Shown: in pieces, positions 9,588 to 19,636 of the stretch
Layout of the letters: each line of letters begins with the position of its first letter
How positions within the stretch are numbered: the first letter of the stretch is position 1
DNA from: an uncultured Acidimicrobiales bacterium
GTDB taxonomy: Bacteria; Actinomycetota; Acidimicrobiia; Acidimicrobiales; SZUA-35
Length of the DNA: 64,000 nt
Direction: 5' to 3'
Assembly (NCBI GenBank): GCA_937922045.1
Contig: CAKZXA010000054.1
Location: 99,797-163,796 of the forward strand
Notes under the pieces: generated by a model
Seen by the model: only the letters and a program-made list of their open reading frames with translations
What the model was told of the DNA's origin: nothing
The model's database searches: none
Position numbers and translations under genes: made by a program

Positions 9588-11354
9588 GTGGGTATCGAGG
9601 ACGACGATATCGAGCGGGTCCGACGGGAGAGCGACATCGTCGCCGTTATCTCCCAATACACCCAGCTGCGCCGAGTCGGGCGCCGCTTTCAAGGGCTCTG
9701 CCCTTTTCACGGCGAACGTACACCCTCGTTCTCGGTCAATTCTGAGGAGGGCCTCTATTACTGCTTCGGTTGTGGGGCCAAAGGCGACGCGATCACCTTC
9801 GTACGCGAGAAGGAGCAGCAGGACTTCGTCGGTGCCGTGGAATGGTTGGCTGGCAAGGCTGGCATCACCCTGCGCTATACGAACGCCAACGAGGGCGAAG
9901 GCCGCCGGCGTCGTTCGAAACTCCAAGAAGCCGTGGCTGAGGCCGCTGAGTGGTATCACGAGCGGCTCTTGTCGTCCGGCGATGCGAGGGCTGCACGGGG
10001 TTACCTGCGTCAGCGGGGCTACGACGGAGAAATGGTGCGGCGATTCAAGATCGGCTGGGCTCCTGACGACTGGGATCTGCTGGCCCGTTCGCTGAAGCTG
10101 TCAAACAAGGATCTGACCGACAGCGGTCTTGGCTTCGTCAATCGACGTAGCCGCCAGCAGGACGCTTTCCGAGCGCGGGTCATGTTCCCAGTCTTCGATG
10201 CTCAAGGAGCGGCGGTTGGGTTCGGCGGACGGGTTTTGCCCGAAGGCGACGGACCGAAGTACAAGAACTCGTCCGAATCCACGGTGTACGCCAAAAGCCG
10301 ATTGTTGTATGGACTGAACTGGGCGAAGTCTGAGGTTGTCAGCGCTGATGAGGTCGTGGTCTGCGAGGGCTACACCGACGTCATCGCCTTCTTCAACGCC
10401 GGTCTACCTCGGGCCGTCGCCACCTGCGGAACCGCGCTAACCGAAGAACATGTGAAGCTGCTACGCCGGTTCGCCCGGCGGGTGGTCTTGGCCTTCGACG
10501 CCGATGCTGCTGGCCAGAATGCGGCGGCGAGGTTCTATGAGTGGGAGCGGGATCATGATTTAGACGTAGCGGTCGCTAACTTGCCGGTCGGGGTCGATCC
10601 CGGCGATCTGGGTCAACGCGACCCGGCCGCTCTTGTCGAGTCGATCACGACCGCCCGTCCGTTCCTCGAGTTCAGGGTTGAACGAGCCCTCGATGAAGGG
10701 CACTTGGATACCAACGAGGGCAGAGCTAAAGCAGCCGAGGTAGCCTTGTCGATGGTGCGTGAGCACCCCGATCCGCTGGTACGGGATCAGTATGCGGTGG
10801 TTGTGGCCACCCGGTGTCGCCTCGCTATCGATCTCGTGCGCAACCAGCTAAATGCGAAACGTCCGACGCCGATCGAGGCCACGTCGCCGGCTCCGAGCCA
10901 TCGCCCGATCCTGAGAGAAAGCCCCGAACTGGAGGCCCTCCGGTTAGCCGCCGCACGCGACAACAACATTGCCACGCTCGTTGTCCCCGAGCTGTTCAAG
11001 GACGAGCTGTCGGCCAAGGCCTACGACATGCTCACCCGCTACGACACCTTGCATGACATCATTCGGGATGGCGGTCCTGAGATCGGCGAATTGGTCCAGA
11101 TGATCTCTGTCGAAGAGTCTCGTGCCGACCCCGAAGACGTAGCTGGGCTACTGTGGATTCCTTACCTTGAAACGCTCATGGCGGAATCCAAAGAACAACT
11201 GCGTCAAGCAGTCCCGGAGGACCAGGAAAAAACCGTGCGGGAACATACCTGGCTACGACTGAAGCTTGAACAGATACGCGATTCTGCTCGACGGGCGGTG
11301 ACCATCCAAGAGTTGCTAGTTTGGATGGAGGGACGAGAAGAGGAAAATCCTTGA
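9588..11354 (+). CDS. dnaG: DNA primase DnaG
   Basis: Synthesises RNA primers at replication forks. The N-terminal zinc-binding domain is visible ([13 protein letters not shown], then [13 protein letters not shown]). The TOPRIM catalytic core follows with [17 protein letters not shown] and the metal-binding FDADAAGQ. The C-terminal region is the helicase-interaction part. GTG 9588 gives 588 residues, normal for the family. Its stop overlaps the likely start of the sigma-factor gene, the classic dnaG-rpoD coupling. Confidence 0.96.
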   Translation: MGIEDDDIERVRRESDIVAVISQYTQLRRVGRRFQGLCPFHGERTPSFSVNSEEGLYYCFGCGAKGDAITFVREKEQQDFVGAVEWLAGKAGITLRYTNANEGEGRRRRSKLQEAVAEAAEWYHERLLSSGDARAARGYLRQRGYDGEMVRRFKIGWAPDDWDLLARSLKLSNKDLTDSGLGFVNRRSRQQDAFRARVMFPVFDAQGAAVGFGGRVLPEGDGPKYKNSSESTVYAKSRLLYGLNWAKSEVVSADEVVVCEGYTDVIAFFNAGLPRAVATCGTALTEEHVKLLRRFARRVVLAFDADAAGQNAAARFYEWERDHDLDVAVANLPVGVDPGDLGQRDPAALVESITTARPFLEFRVERALDEGHLDTNEGRAKAAEVALSMVREHPDPLVRDQYAVVVATRCRLAIDLVRNQLNAKRPTPIEATSPAPSHRPILRESPELEALRLAAARDNNIATLVVPELFKDELSAKAYDMLTRYDTLHDIIRDGGPEIGELVQMISVEESRADPEDVAGLLWIPYLETLMAESKEQLRQAVPEDQEKTVREHTWLRLKLEQIRDSARRAVTIQELLVWMEGREEENP

Positions 11355-12577
11355 CCGATGACGTTGCGCAACCGGACGGTGGCATGCTCGCTGAAGAGTA
11401 CAAGACCCGTCTCTTGCTGCGTGCCAAGTCAGGTCGGGCCTTGACCGTGGACGATGTCGTGGCCGTGATGCCACGCATCGAGCTGACGCCGGACGTGTTG
11501 GCAGAGATCCGCGCTTTCATGGCCGAGAACGAGGTTCCTTTCGACGAGGATCCGATCGCGGACGAGGAAGTCGAGTCTCTGCCAGGTCGCCGTCGGCGAC
11601 GTCGCCAGGATCCGGCAGCAGCGGCTGCGGCCGCTATGGCTAGGGCCAGTGGCTCGTCTGATCCGGTGCGAATGTACTTGAAAGAGATCGGCAAGGTTCC
11701 CTTGCTGAGCGCGCCCGAAGAGGTCGATCTCGCCCAGCGGATCGAGGCTGGCAGCGAAGCAGCCAATGAGATCTCGCTCATGATGGCCGAGAATCGCTGG
11801 CTCAATGCAGGGGCCGATCACCAGCGGAAGCTTCGCCGCTTGTCGGCTGATGGCGAGTTGGCAAAGCAGGAACTGACCTCGGCCAATCTTCGACTTGTCG
11901 TCTCGATCGCGAAGCGGCATGTCGGTCGGGGAGTGGCGATCTTGGATCTGATCCAAGAGGGCAACCTTGGCCTGATGCGTGCGGTTCAGAAGTTTGATCA
12001 CACGAAGGGCTTCAAGTTCTCCACCTACGCAACCTGGTGGATTCGACAGGCCATCACTCGGGCCATCGCAGATCAGTCGCGCACCATTCGGGTGCCGGTT
12101 CACATGGTGGAGTCGATCAACAAGGTGATTCGGGCTCAGCGGGCTCTCGCCACAAGGCTTGAACGTGAACCGACCGTGCCCGAGATCGCTAAAGAGGTGG
12201 ATCTAGCGCCAGCGAAGGTTGACGAGATCCTACGGATCGCTTCCCAAGACCCGTTATCGCTAGACACGCCGATCGGTGATGAGGATGACACCTCCATGGC
12301 CGATTTCATAGCCGACAAGGGAGCGGCCCCGCTCGATGTTGCGGCCAGAAAGCTGCTCCAGCAGACGGTTGAAGATGTGCTCGGCGATCTCTCCGAGCGC
12401 GAATCAGAAGTGGTGCGCCTGCGGTTCGGGCTGGTCGACGGACGCCCTCGCACGCTGGAAGAAGTTGGCAAAGAGTTTGGCGTGACCCGAGAACGCATCC
12501 GCCAAATCGAATCAAAGACATTGGCCAAGCTTCGTCATCCGCTGCGCAGCGATCGCCTCCGCGACTATCTCGACTAG
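11351..12577 (+). CDS. sigA: Principal RNA polymerase sigma factor (sigma-70 group 1)
   Basis: Primary sigma factor. Region 1.2 is [20 protein letters not shown]. Region 2 includes [18 protein letters not shown] and the -10 reading [19 protein letters not shown]. Region 3 and region 4.2 ([20 protein letters not shown]) complete the protein. The 408-residue form starts at TTG 11351, with the purine-rich AAGAGGAAAA a few bases upstream, and this start overlaps the dnaG stop (TTGA). TTG 11321 is an alternative within dnaG. Confidence 0.95.
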   Translation: MTDDVAQPDGGMLAEEYKTRLLLRAKSGRALTVDDVVAVMPRIELTPDVLAEIRAFMAENEVPFDEDPIADEEVESLPGRRRRRRQDPAAAAAAAMARASGSSDPVRMYLKEIGKVPLLSAPEEVDLAQRIEAGSEAANEISLMMAENRWLNAGADHQRKLRRLSADGELAKQELTSANLRLVVSIAKRHVGRGVAILDLIQEGNLGLMRAVQKFDHTKGFKFSTYATWWIRQAITRAIADQSRTIRVPVHMVESINKVIRAQRALATRLEREPTVPEIAKEVDLAPAKVDEILRIASQDPLSLDTPIGDEDDTSMADFIADKGAAPLDVAARKLLQQTVEDVLGDLSERESEVVRLRFGLVDGRPRTLEEVGKEFGVTRERIRQIESKTLAKLRHPLRSDRLRDYLD

Positions 12578-12681
12578 GGGCGCTCAACGCCGTAGCGGTG
12601 GCAGGTCCGGTCTATCCGTTGGAATTCGTGTAGATTTCGGCTCTGGGAGCCTCAGATCCTTGCTATCCTGACCATTCGTTA

Positions 12682-12754
12682 TCCGGGGTAGCTCAGTTGG
12701 CAGAGCAACTGACTGTTAATCAGTGGGTCGTGAGTTCGAGCCTCACCCCCGGAG
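12682..12754 (+). tRNA. tRNA-Asn (GTT)
   Basis: Complete cloverleaf: acceptor arms TCCGGGG and CCCCGGA, a D-arm, anticodon stem ACTGA/TCAGT around loop CTGTTAA (anticodon GTT), and a T-arm with GTTCGAG. Only CA follows the discriminator base in the DNA, so the final CCA is incomplete as encoded. Confidence 0.95.
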
Positions 12755-12765
12755 CAAGAGAATTG

Positions 12766-12796
12766 CCAAAAACCCGCCTCTAGGGGTGGGTTTTTG
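12766..12796 (+). terminator. Rho-independent terminator after tRNA-Asn
   Basis: A-run, then an ACCCGCC/GGGTGGGT-type stem with a short loop, then TTTTTG. It ends the tRNA transcript about 10 bp after the gene. Confidence 0.8.
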
Positions 12797-12881
12797 CGTT
12801 CTTGTGGGAAGGCCCGGCTCCCGCCCTCGGCACAGGCGACGGATCATCGCTAGCAGGCTTCGCGTAGGCCAACGTGACCTC

Positions 12882-12904
12882 TGAGGGGACGGAACGTCCA
12901 CTCA
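12882..12904. promoter_or_regulatory. 23-nt dyad in the amt upstream region
   Basis: The arms TGAG-g-GGACG and CGTCC-a-CTCA pair around GAA, giving ten positions per arm with one mismatch. It lies about 70 bp upstream of the amt start. It could be an operator for a nitrogen regulator or a hairpin in the leader; no known consensus was matched. Confidence 0.35.
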
Positions 12905-12974
12905 GTACTAAAGGTGCGTTCGCCCCGGCCGTTGAAAGAAGGGATCGTCCACCTTCTGAGCGAGGTCAGCAGAT

Positions 12975-14390
12975 ATGTATAAAACTCGACGGAGAGCCTT
13001 CTTGATAGCGGTCGGCGCTGTGGGAGCGTGCGTGGCTGTAGCGACGCCCGCCTCAGCCCAGGCCGATGTCATCGTTGAGGTGGGTACTAGCGCTGCAGCG
13101 GACAATGCCTTCATTCTCATCTGCGGGGCTCTGGTCATCTTCATGCAGGCCGGTTTCGCCATGGTTGAAGCAGGGCTTACCCGGGCCAAGAACGCCGCCC
13201 ACATGATGTTGAAGAACCTTCTCGACTTTGTGGTCGGTGCCACTGGCTTTGCGGTTCTCGGCTATCACATTGCCTTCAGCGGCTCCGGTTACCTCGGCTT
13301 TGATTGGCAGTGGGGTGGCCCGCTCGACCCGGCGAGTGTCGCTCCCAACCTCACGGTTCCCGTCCACTTCTTCTTCAACATGGGTTTTGCCGCCGCCGCG
13401 GCCACGATCGTGTCGGGCGCTCTGGCCGAGCGAGTCAAGTTCTCGGCCTACTTCATCTACGCCGTCTGCATCTCAACGCTTGTATATCCGGTCGTGGTGA
13501 GTTGGGTGTGGGGCGGCGGCTGGTTGTCGAGCCTCGACACCCCCTTCATCGACCTCGCTGGCGGCTCGGTTGTACACGTCACCGGCGGTATCGCCGCCCT
13601 CGTCGGCGCCGCAATCCTCGGCCCTCGAATCGGACGCTATGACAGTGACGGCACTTCCCTTCCCATTCCGGGCCACAACTTGCCGTTGGCCATACTCGGT
13701 ATCTTCATTCTGCTGATCGGCTGGTTTGGGTTCAACGCTGGTTCGCTGCTCGCTGCCGATCTCCGGATTGGTGCGGTCGCCGCAATCACCGCCATCGGTG
13801 CCGCTACTGGCGGCATCGGGGCCACGATTTCATCCTGGCTGACGGTGAAAACACCCGACGTAACGCTTATCGGCAACGGTGTGTTGGGCGGTCTGGTTGG
13901 CGTGACCGCTGGTGCCGGCAATCTAAGCATCTTTGGAGCGGTCTTTATCGGCCTCGCTGCTGGTGTTATCGCAACCAACGGTGTGCTGCTTCTCGATCGG
14001 GTTCGCATCGACGATCCCGTAGGCGCGGTGCCGGTGCACCTCTTCTGCGGTGTGTGGGGCACCGTGGCCCTTGGCCTGTTCGCTGATCCCGATGCCCTAC
14101 CGGGCGGCGACGGCCCCGCTGGCCTGCTCTACGGCGGCTCAGCGGCCCAACTCGGGAGCCAGATCGTCGGCATCACCGCGATCATGGCTTACGTTGGCAC
14201 GGCCGTCGGCATCATGTTCATGGTTATGAAGAGTCTTGACATTCTGCGGGTGACCCCAGAGGTTGAAGCCGCTGGTCTCGACCTGGCTGAGCATGCCACG
14301 CCTGCCTACAACGAGGATGTCGTCGACTATCAGTCGGAACAGACCAAGGCCGAACTGGAAGACCTCCTAGCCGACCTGACCTCAACCTGA
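12975..14390 (+). CDS. amt: Ammonium transporter (Amt family)
   Basis: Channel-type transporter moving ammonium across the cytoplasmic membrane. It begins with a signal-peptide-like hydrophobic segment ending TPASAQA, then about eleven membrane helices. Family landmarks include AGFAMVEAGLTRAKNAAH, FFNMGFAAAAATIVSGALAE and DLAGGSVVHVTGG, with the pore histidine in the last and a second conserved His in VPVHLFCGVWG. ATG 12975 is preceded by GAGG about 9 nt upstream. No P-II protein gene is adjacent; the next gene encodes a SHOCT protein. Confidence 0.94.
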   Translation: MYKTRRRAFLIAVGAVGACVAVATPASAQADVIVEVGTSAAADNAFILICGALVIFMQAGFAMVEAGLTRAKNAAHMMLKNLLDFVVGATGFAVLGYHIAFSGSGYLGFDWQWGGPLDPASVAPNLTVPVHFFFNMGFAAAAATIVSGALAERVKFSAYFIYAVCISTLVYPVVVSWVWGGGWLSSLDTPFIDLAGGSVVHVTGGIAALVGAAILGPRIGRYDSDGTSLPIPGHNLPLAILGIFILLIGWFGFNAGSLLAADLRIGAVAAITAIGAATGGIGATISSWLTVKTPDVTLIGNGVLGGLVGVTAGAGNLSIFGAVFIGLAAGVIATNGVLLLDRVRIDDPVGAVPVHLFCGVWGTVALGLFADPDALPGGDGPAGLLYGGSAAQLGSQIVGITAIMAYVGTAVGIMFMVMKSLDILRVTPEVEAAGLDLAEHATPAYNEDVVDYQSEQTKAELEDLLADLTST

Positions 14391-14468
14391 TGGCGATGAT
14401 CGCGATGTCACAGAGACTTGAACAGAGGAAGCACAGGCCCGCCATCTCCATTTCTGGAGTGAGTTGAA

Positions 14469-14876
14469 ATGACCGACGAGGGCACACGAGATCTGAATCT
14501 CCTCAAGAAGTCATTCCGAGCACTGGAAGCCGAGCTGGCTGATGGGATCGAAGAGGGCCCGGCGCCGGCGACGGCAACCACCGATGAACCCGAAGCATCT
14601 TCCGATGACGAACCGGTGGCAATGTATCGCGGGCGTCCGATCCGGCGGGGCGGCGGCTCAACGCCAGGAGCGGGGTCAACCGGGCAAGGCTCTACCCAGT
14701 TCCGTGGGTCGGGCCGATCGTCGGACCGCGGGCGCAAGACATCGGGAAAGCCGCAGCGAAGTGATGCCGACAAGATCAAGGCCGCTCTCGCTGCTCTCAT
14801 CGAGCTGCGCAACGAAGGCTTGATCTCGCCAGCCGAGTTCGATCTCAAGAAGCAACAGCTTCTCGATCGGCTCTGA
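14469..14876 (+). CDS. Small SHOCT-domain protein
   Basis: 135 residues. The first 95 are hydrophilic, acidic then Gly/Arg/Ser-rich, and probably disordered. The C-terminal ~32 residues (ALIELRNEGLISPAEFDLKK) match the SHOCT short C-terminal domain, thought to aid oligomerisation or targeting. The stop overlaps the Shine-Dalgarno of the following EAL-domain gene, so it probably belongs to the conservon operon. Confidence 0.7.
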   Translation: MTDEGTRDLNLLKKSFRALEAELADGIEEGPAPATATTDEPEASSDDEPVAMYRGRPIRRGGGSTPGAGSTGQGSTQFRGSGRSSDRGRKTSGKPQRSDADKIKAALAALIELRNEGLISPAEFDLKKQQLLDRL

Positions 14877-14886
14877 GGAGGTAGTG

Positions 14887-16398
14887 GTGACCGACAACGA
14901 CGTTCAGAACGATCAAGACGAAACTGAGAGCCGAGTTTTGTCCGACCGGCGGGCCACGCGCGGTGGTCTACGCCGCCTGAGATCCGGCCAGCTCGATAAG
15001 CCGCAATCAGATGCGAATCAGATCCTTTCGCGGGCGCAGTTCATCGGATTGCTGGCTGACGAAATCAACTCAGCGAAGAGGGAAGACCAATCAGTGTTGG
15101 TCGCAGCGATGCGGATACGACCACTTCCTGAAGGCTACGAAGATCAGGTTGGCCGCCAGCAGGTACCGCTGGAGGTTGTTTCACGGTTTCGATCCGTCAA
15201 CCCCAGCATTCGGATTCTGGCGGCGGATCGTCAGAACCTGCTGTTGTTCTTGCCATCGCTTCGCCGTCGTCCCGATGGTGAAGCTGTGGTGAAAGAGCTC
15301 GTTCGCGCCTTCAGCAGTCCGGTAGAGATGGGAAACCTCCAGCATTACTTGGTCCCCACTATCGGCGCAGCGCTCATGGACCACGAAAGCCATTCGGCCG
15401 AAGCCTTGATCGATGGTGCCCGGCTCGCCCTCGGTGAGTGCGATTCCCTCAACCCGTCGACGATGTTCCACCCCTATCAACGGGTACGTAGAAAACGCCA
15501 GGGCGAGATGAAAGACGCCTTGCGTCAGGCGGTGTTGAATCGAGAGATTCAGGTGGCCCTCCAGCCGGCCTTCGATGTTGTAAACGACCGGCTTCAAGCA
15601 GTTGAGGCCCTCGCCCGTTGGAACCGGCCAAACGGAGGCCCGGTTCCGCCTGTCGAGTTCATACCGCTAGCCAAGGACATCGGGGTTTCGCACATGCTGG
15701 CGAAACAGGTGTTGGATGCGGCGGTGGCCATGATTGTCGAAGCTCGGAGTCACCATCCGGCCATGACCCAACCGGTAACAGTGTGGTTGAACGTGACGCC
15801 CGATGAGGTTTTGCATCCCGAGTTCGCCGATCTTGTTCTCGGCGCGGCCGCAGGTCGTGAGAGCATGCCGATCGGCATCGAACTTTCGCCGAGCCCCGAC
15901 GCCGAGTCTCGCCAGATCCATCAGCTCTTGAAATCGTTGGCCTCACAAAATGTCCGTGTGGCGGTTGGCGACTTCGGGATCGGTCACGCCAACCTGAACA
16001 TCCTTCAGCAGTTGCCCTTTGATTCAGTCAAGCTCGATCGAGCTCTCGTCCGACAGATCGCTGGCAATGACGAAGCGGCGACGATGGTCGGTCATCTCGT
16101 GAAGCTGGCGGACGCTCTCGGTCTTGAAACGACGGCGCAGGGGGTGGAGACCGAAGACCAGCTCAAGGTCGTCTCGGACCTCGGCTGCAAGCTCGCCCAG
16201 GGCTACCACCTCGCATCTCCCACCTCGGACCCCGAAGCGGTGGAGAGGTGGTTTCGTCTCGGGCCCGACGTAACACCGGCAGACCGTGCCTTACCCGATG
16301 AGGCCCAACGACAAGGCAAGGATGCTGCTCTGCGCGCTGTCGTGGCAGATCCGAACGAACCATCGACCATATCCGATGACCGGAAAGTGAAACCGTGA
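14887..16398 (+). CDS. Degenerate GGDEF-EAL domain protein
   Basis: The N-terminal ~200 residues look like a worn GGDEF-type domain without the GGDEF signature. The C-terminal ~250 residues are an EAL domain: VEALARWNRPNGGPVPPVEF, WLNVTPDEVL, SVKLDRALV and LAQGYHLASP. Several metal and catalytic positions are changed: the usual DDFG is GDFG, and AEGVE is AQGVE. A c-di-GMP-binding or signalling role is therefore more likely than phosphodiesterase activity. GTG 14887 has GAGGAGG 5 nt upstream; GTG 14884 is adjacent. Its stop overlaps the sensor gene start (GTGA). Confidence 0.8.
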   Translation: MTDNDVQNDQDETESRVLSDRRATRGGLRRLRSGQLDKPQSDANQILSRAQFIGLLADEINSAKREDQSVLVAAMRIRPLPEGYEDQVGRQQVPLEVVSRFRSVNPSIRILAADRQNLLLFLPSLRRRPDGEAVVKELVRAFSSPVEMGNLQHYLVPTIGAALMDHESHSAEALIDGARLALGECDSLNPSTMFHPYQRVRRKRQGEMKDALRQAVLNREIQVALQPAFDVVNDRLQAVEALARWNRPNGGPVPPVEFIPLAKDIGVSHMLAKQVLDAAVAMIVEARSHHPAMTQPVTVWLNVTPDEVLHPEFADLVLGAAAGRESMPIGIELSPSPDAESRQIHQLLKSLASQNVRVAVGDFGIGHANLNILQQLPFDSVKLDRALVRQIAGNDEAATMVGHLVKLADALGLETTAQGVETEDQLKVVSDLGCKLAQGYHLASPTSDPEAVERWFRLGPDVTPADRALPDEAQRQGKDAALRAVVADPNEPSTISDDRKVKP

Positions 16399-18851
16399 GA
16401 ATCAGATCCAAACTCGTGACACTGATCGCCGTACCGCTTATTGCTCTGATGCTGATAGGTGCCGTAGGCTTCGCCCGGCAAAGCCGAACGATCGAGGTGG
16501 CCGAAGAGTCTTCTGCTGCGGCGAGGGATGCCGGGCTGGTTGAGAAGGCCCGTCTTGCTATCGGCAACGAACGCATTGTTCTAGCATCTGGCGCTGGTGG
16601 CGGCGAGATCAAGGCCGCCCGAGTCGCTACCGACGAGGCGGTCGCCGCACTCCAGGGCCAGGTCGACTCCTTGTCGCCGGAGTCCTCGGCTGAGCTGCTC
16701 GAGGTAGTAGAGCGGTCGCGTCGAGCTCCTGAGGGTGAAGCAATGGGGCTTCTCGCCGACGGTCTAGGCATCCTCCAGCAAGCGTCGACAGAGTCGACCT
16801 ACGACAACCTCGATTCGGTTGAGCGAACGGGGATTCTGATAAACGAACTCGCCGTCGACGCCTTGCATGCGCGGGAAGAAGCGTGGTTCGACTATTTCGC
16901 ATTGGGTTCAAGCGCCCGTGTCACTCCTCAGGAGATGGCTGAGATAACAAACGGATTCGCCGAGGCCGCCATCAAGCGGGATCTCACCATTGATCTCGCT
17001 GAGTCGAGCGTCATTGAAGGCTTCTCAGCCGCCCTGCTCGATGCTGACGTTGCCGAGCTGAGTCGGCTAGAAGCGACGGCCACCGATGATCTGGCCGAAG
17101 GTCAGATTTCGGCTGACCGTACTGGCGTCGCTGAGGCTCTGCAGATTCACCGTCAACAGTGGACGGAAAGTGTCTCGGACCAACGACGTCTGAACGAGAG
17201 CTCGATCGAAGGCCAGTTGTCTGGCGCCAACGACCTCCGGTCGCTGTTCACACTGCTGGCAGTACTGGGACTCGTCGTACTGGCTGGTCTTGTCTTCGTG
17301 ATGTATCGCTCGATCACCCGACCCCTCGACTCGTTGTTGGTACGAGCATCCGCGGTGGCTGATGAGGAGCTGCCGTCACTTATGGAGGCGCTCCGTCACG
17401 CCGACCGGGCTGAGGATATGCCGACGGCACAGCGGATTCCGGTGGAGACCGACGACGAGATCGGTGAGCTCGTAGCCGCCTTCAACAATGTTCAGACGAC
17501 GGCCTATGACCTCGCTACCGAGCAGGCGCTGAGCCGTCGCAACGTGGCCGACATGTTCGTCAACCTGGGCCGTCGCAACCAGCAGCTACTCCAGCGGATC
17601 CTCAAGCTGCTCACACGGCTCGAACGTAACGAGGAAGACCCCGACAAGCTGGCTGAACTCTTTCAGCTAGACAACATCGTGACCCGAATGCGTCGAAACG
17701 CTGAGAGCCTGCTCGCCTTGGCTGGGGCGCAGTCGGCCCGACAATGGTCGAAGCCGATCTCGATGGAGAACACGGTTCGAGCCGCCTTTGGCGAGGTAGA
17801 CGGCTATGAACGGATCGAGGTCGTTGAACTGGTCGATGCGTCGGTGTCGGGTAGCGCGGTGGCTGATGCGACCCACCTTCTCGCCGAGCTTCTCGAGAAC
17901 GCACTCAATTTCTCTCAGCCCGAAACCCGAGTGGTGGTTAGCGGTCGGCCCACTGCGGACAACGACTATCTCATTACCGTGAGCGACCGCGGTATCGGTA
18001 TGACCTCGACCGATCTGGCCGAGAACAATGCCCGCATCACCGATCCACCTCCGCTGGATCAGGTGCCGACACGATTCTTGGGCCTGTACGTGGTCGGTCG
18101 GTTGGCTGATCGGCACGGTATTTCGGTGCGGCTGACCGAAGGCGAACACATTGGTACTGTGGCCAAAGTTCTGCTGCCCGCGGCAATCCTTGCCGGTGAA
18201 TCCAATGACCAACCGACGCTGGTCGATACGGCCCAGGGGTCGGATCTGATCATCGAAGACGGCGATCTGTCGGTGACTGATCTTGACGCTCCGGTCATCG
18301 ACGAAGCTGCCGGCCTGGTCGACGAGGATCCAAAGGAATTCATCGTCGAGCCGGTCAGCAATGACCACAGCCCTCTCGACGAAGTCCACGACTATGACGC
18401 TGAGCTTGCGGCGTTGACCGGCGAAGAACCGGACGACGCAGTCGGCGAAGAAACACCCGACGCCTCGACAGAGAACGAACCGACTCCTGTCGGTGCCCTA
18501 GCGGCTGAGGCTACGACGGCTGTTGCCTCAGTTGAGGCGGTCGAAGCAGCGGTGGTGCCTGAACCTGGCATCGTCGACACTGCGCCGGCGAGCCCGGCCG
18601 CCGAGGCGCCAGCAACCCCGACCGCGGCCGATGTGGCCGAACCTGCCGTCAGCGATCTTGGCTTGCCCGTTCGCCGCCGCGGCCAGACGCTGAGCGAAGC
18701 TCAAAAAGTGACGCCTACCAGGGAGCGCGAGAAGACAGAAGAGGCCGATCCAGACTCGGCTCAAGGGTTCTCATCCATGCTCTCAGCATTCAGCGCCGGT
18801 GTAAATCAGGCAGCTGAAAGCCGAGATTCTGAGAAAGGCAACAACGAATGA
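16395..18851 (+). CDS. Conservon sensor protein CvnA-like (HAMP-HATPase)
   Basis: 818 residues: membrane helix at about 8-27, an extracytoplasmic helical sensor region to about 280, a second helix at about 283-305, a HAMP linker, then a dimerisation region and an HATPase_c domain (LLAELLENALNFSQP for the N box, SDRGIGM for the G1 box). The last 200 residues are acidic and Ala/Pro/Glu-rich. In family members known to me the dimerisation region reads LDHLATRMRR; here residue 427 is Asn (LDNIVTRMRR), so histidine phosphorylation there is doubtful. It starts at GTG 16395 overlapping the EAL gene stop, and its stop overlaps the next ATG. Confidence 0.85.
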   Translation: MRIRSKLVTLIAVPLIALMLIGAVGFARQSRTIEVAEESSAAARDAGLVEKARLAIGNERIVLASGAGGGEIKAARVATDEAVAALQGQVDSLSPESSAELLEVVERSRRAPEGEAMGLLADGLGILQQASTESTYDNLDSVERTGILINELAVDALHAREEAWFDYFALGSSARVTPQEMAEITNGFAEAAIKRDLTIDLAESSVIEGFSAALLDADVAELSRLEATATDDLAEGQISADRTGVAEALQIHRQQWTESVSDQRRLNESSIEGQLSGANDLRSLFTLLAVLGLVVLAGLVFVMYRSITRPLDSLLVRASAVADEELPSLMEALRHADRAEDMPTAQRIPVETDDEIGELVAAFNNVQTTAYDLATEQALSRRNVADMFVNLGRRNQQLLQRILKLLTRLERNEEDPDKLAELFQLDNIVTRMRRNAESLLALAGAQSARQWSKPISMENTVRAAFGEVDGYERIEVVELVDASVSGSAVADATHLLAELLENALNFSQPETRVVVSGRPTADNDYLITVSDRGIGMTSTDLAENNARITDPPPLDQVPTRFLGLYVVGRLADRHGISVRLTEGEHIGTVAKVLLPAAILAGESNDQPTLVDTAQGSDLIIEDGDLSVTDLDAPVIDEAAGLVDEDPKEFIVEPVSNDHSPLDEVHDYDAELAALTGEEPDDAVGEETPDASTENEPTPVGALAAEATTAVASVEAVEAAVVPEPGIVDTAPASPAAEAPATPTAADVAEPAVSDLGLPVRRRGQTLSEAQKVTPTREREKTEEADPDSAQGFSSMLSAFSAGVNQAAESRDSEKGNNE

Positions 18852-19264
18852 CAACGACAACTAGTCAGGAGTTTTCATTCCTGCTCGACAACTTTGTGGC
18901 AAGCAACTCGGGTGTCGACGACGCCTTGGCGGTTTCCGCCGACGGTATTCGGTTGGCAACCTCCGAGGGACTCCCGGAGGCGGTCGCCGACCAGTTCGGC
19001 GCCATCACCTCTGGATTGGCGAGCCTCACCCTGGGAGCAGCTCGATGTTTCGCTGAAGACAATGTCCACCGAGTCGTGATCGAGATGGACAGGAGCTACT
19101 TGCTCATTGTCAACATCACGCATGGTGCGGTACTCGGTGTCGTTGCTCGCAAGGATGCCGACATCGGCCAGATCGCGTACGAGATGACCCTCCTCGCTGA
19201 ACGGGTAGGTCAAACGTTGACGCCGGCGATCATCGCCGAGATGAAGAACACCCTTTCGGTCTGA
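18848..19264 (+). CDS. Roadblock/LC7-domain protein (CvnB-like)
   Basis: 138 residues forming one roadblock/LC7 domain (DNFVASNSGVDDALAVSADG to the C-terminus), a fold that regulates small GTPases in the conservon complex at the membrane. The ATGA overlap with the sensor gene shows coupling. Gene order and size match the second member of conservons. Confidence 0.9.
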   Translation: MTTTTSQEFSFLLDNFVASNSGVDDALAVSADGIRLATSEGLPEAVADQFGAITSGLASLTLGAARCFAEDNVHRVVIEMDRSYLLIVNITHGAVLGVVARKDADIGQIAYEMTLLAERVGQTLTPAIIAEMKNTLSV

Positions 19265-19277
19265 CGATGGAGCGGCT

Positions 19278-19634
19278 ATGACTGATTTCGATTTCCCAGA
19301 TGATGAAGATGAGGCTGACTTCGTCCGTCCGTTCCTCGTCACGCCAGGGCGTACCCACGCCTCAGTCGAAGGACTTCGGTTTGAGACACTGGTGCAGGCG
19401 ACCAGCCTGTCGGGGGCCGAGCTTCGGTTCGAACCGGCACGGGTCTGGGAGCTTTGTCACGATGCGCTTGCATTGGCAGAGATCTCGGCCCAGCTTGGTA
19501 TGCCCATCGGCACGGTCAAGGTGGTCGCTAGCGACCTGATCGAGAGCGGACACTTAGCCGTCCACGACACGGTAGACGCCCAGCACGACGTTGCATTGAT
19601 ATCTCGCCTGATAGAAGGCGTGAGGAGGCTTTAG
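19278..19634 (+). CDS. DUF742 protein (CvnC-like)
   Basis: 118 residues matching the DUF742 family found as the third conservon gene: FVRPFLVTPGRTH near the start, then a winged-helix-like part (ALAEISAQLGMPIGTVKVVA). It has no catalytic motif. It lies 13 bp after the roadblock gene and 2 bp before the GTPase gene. Confidence 0.88.
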   Translation: MTDFDFPDDEDEADFVRPFLVTPGRTHASVEGLRFETLVQATSLSGAELRFEPARVWELCHDALALAEISAQLGMPIGTVKVVASDLIESGHLAVHDTVDAQHDVALISRLIEGVRRL

Positions 19635-19636
19635 AT

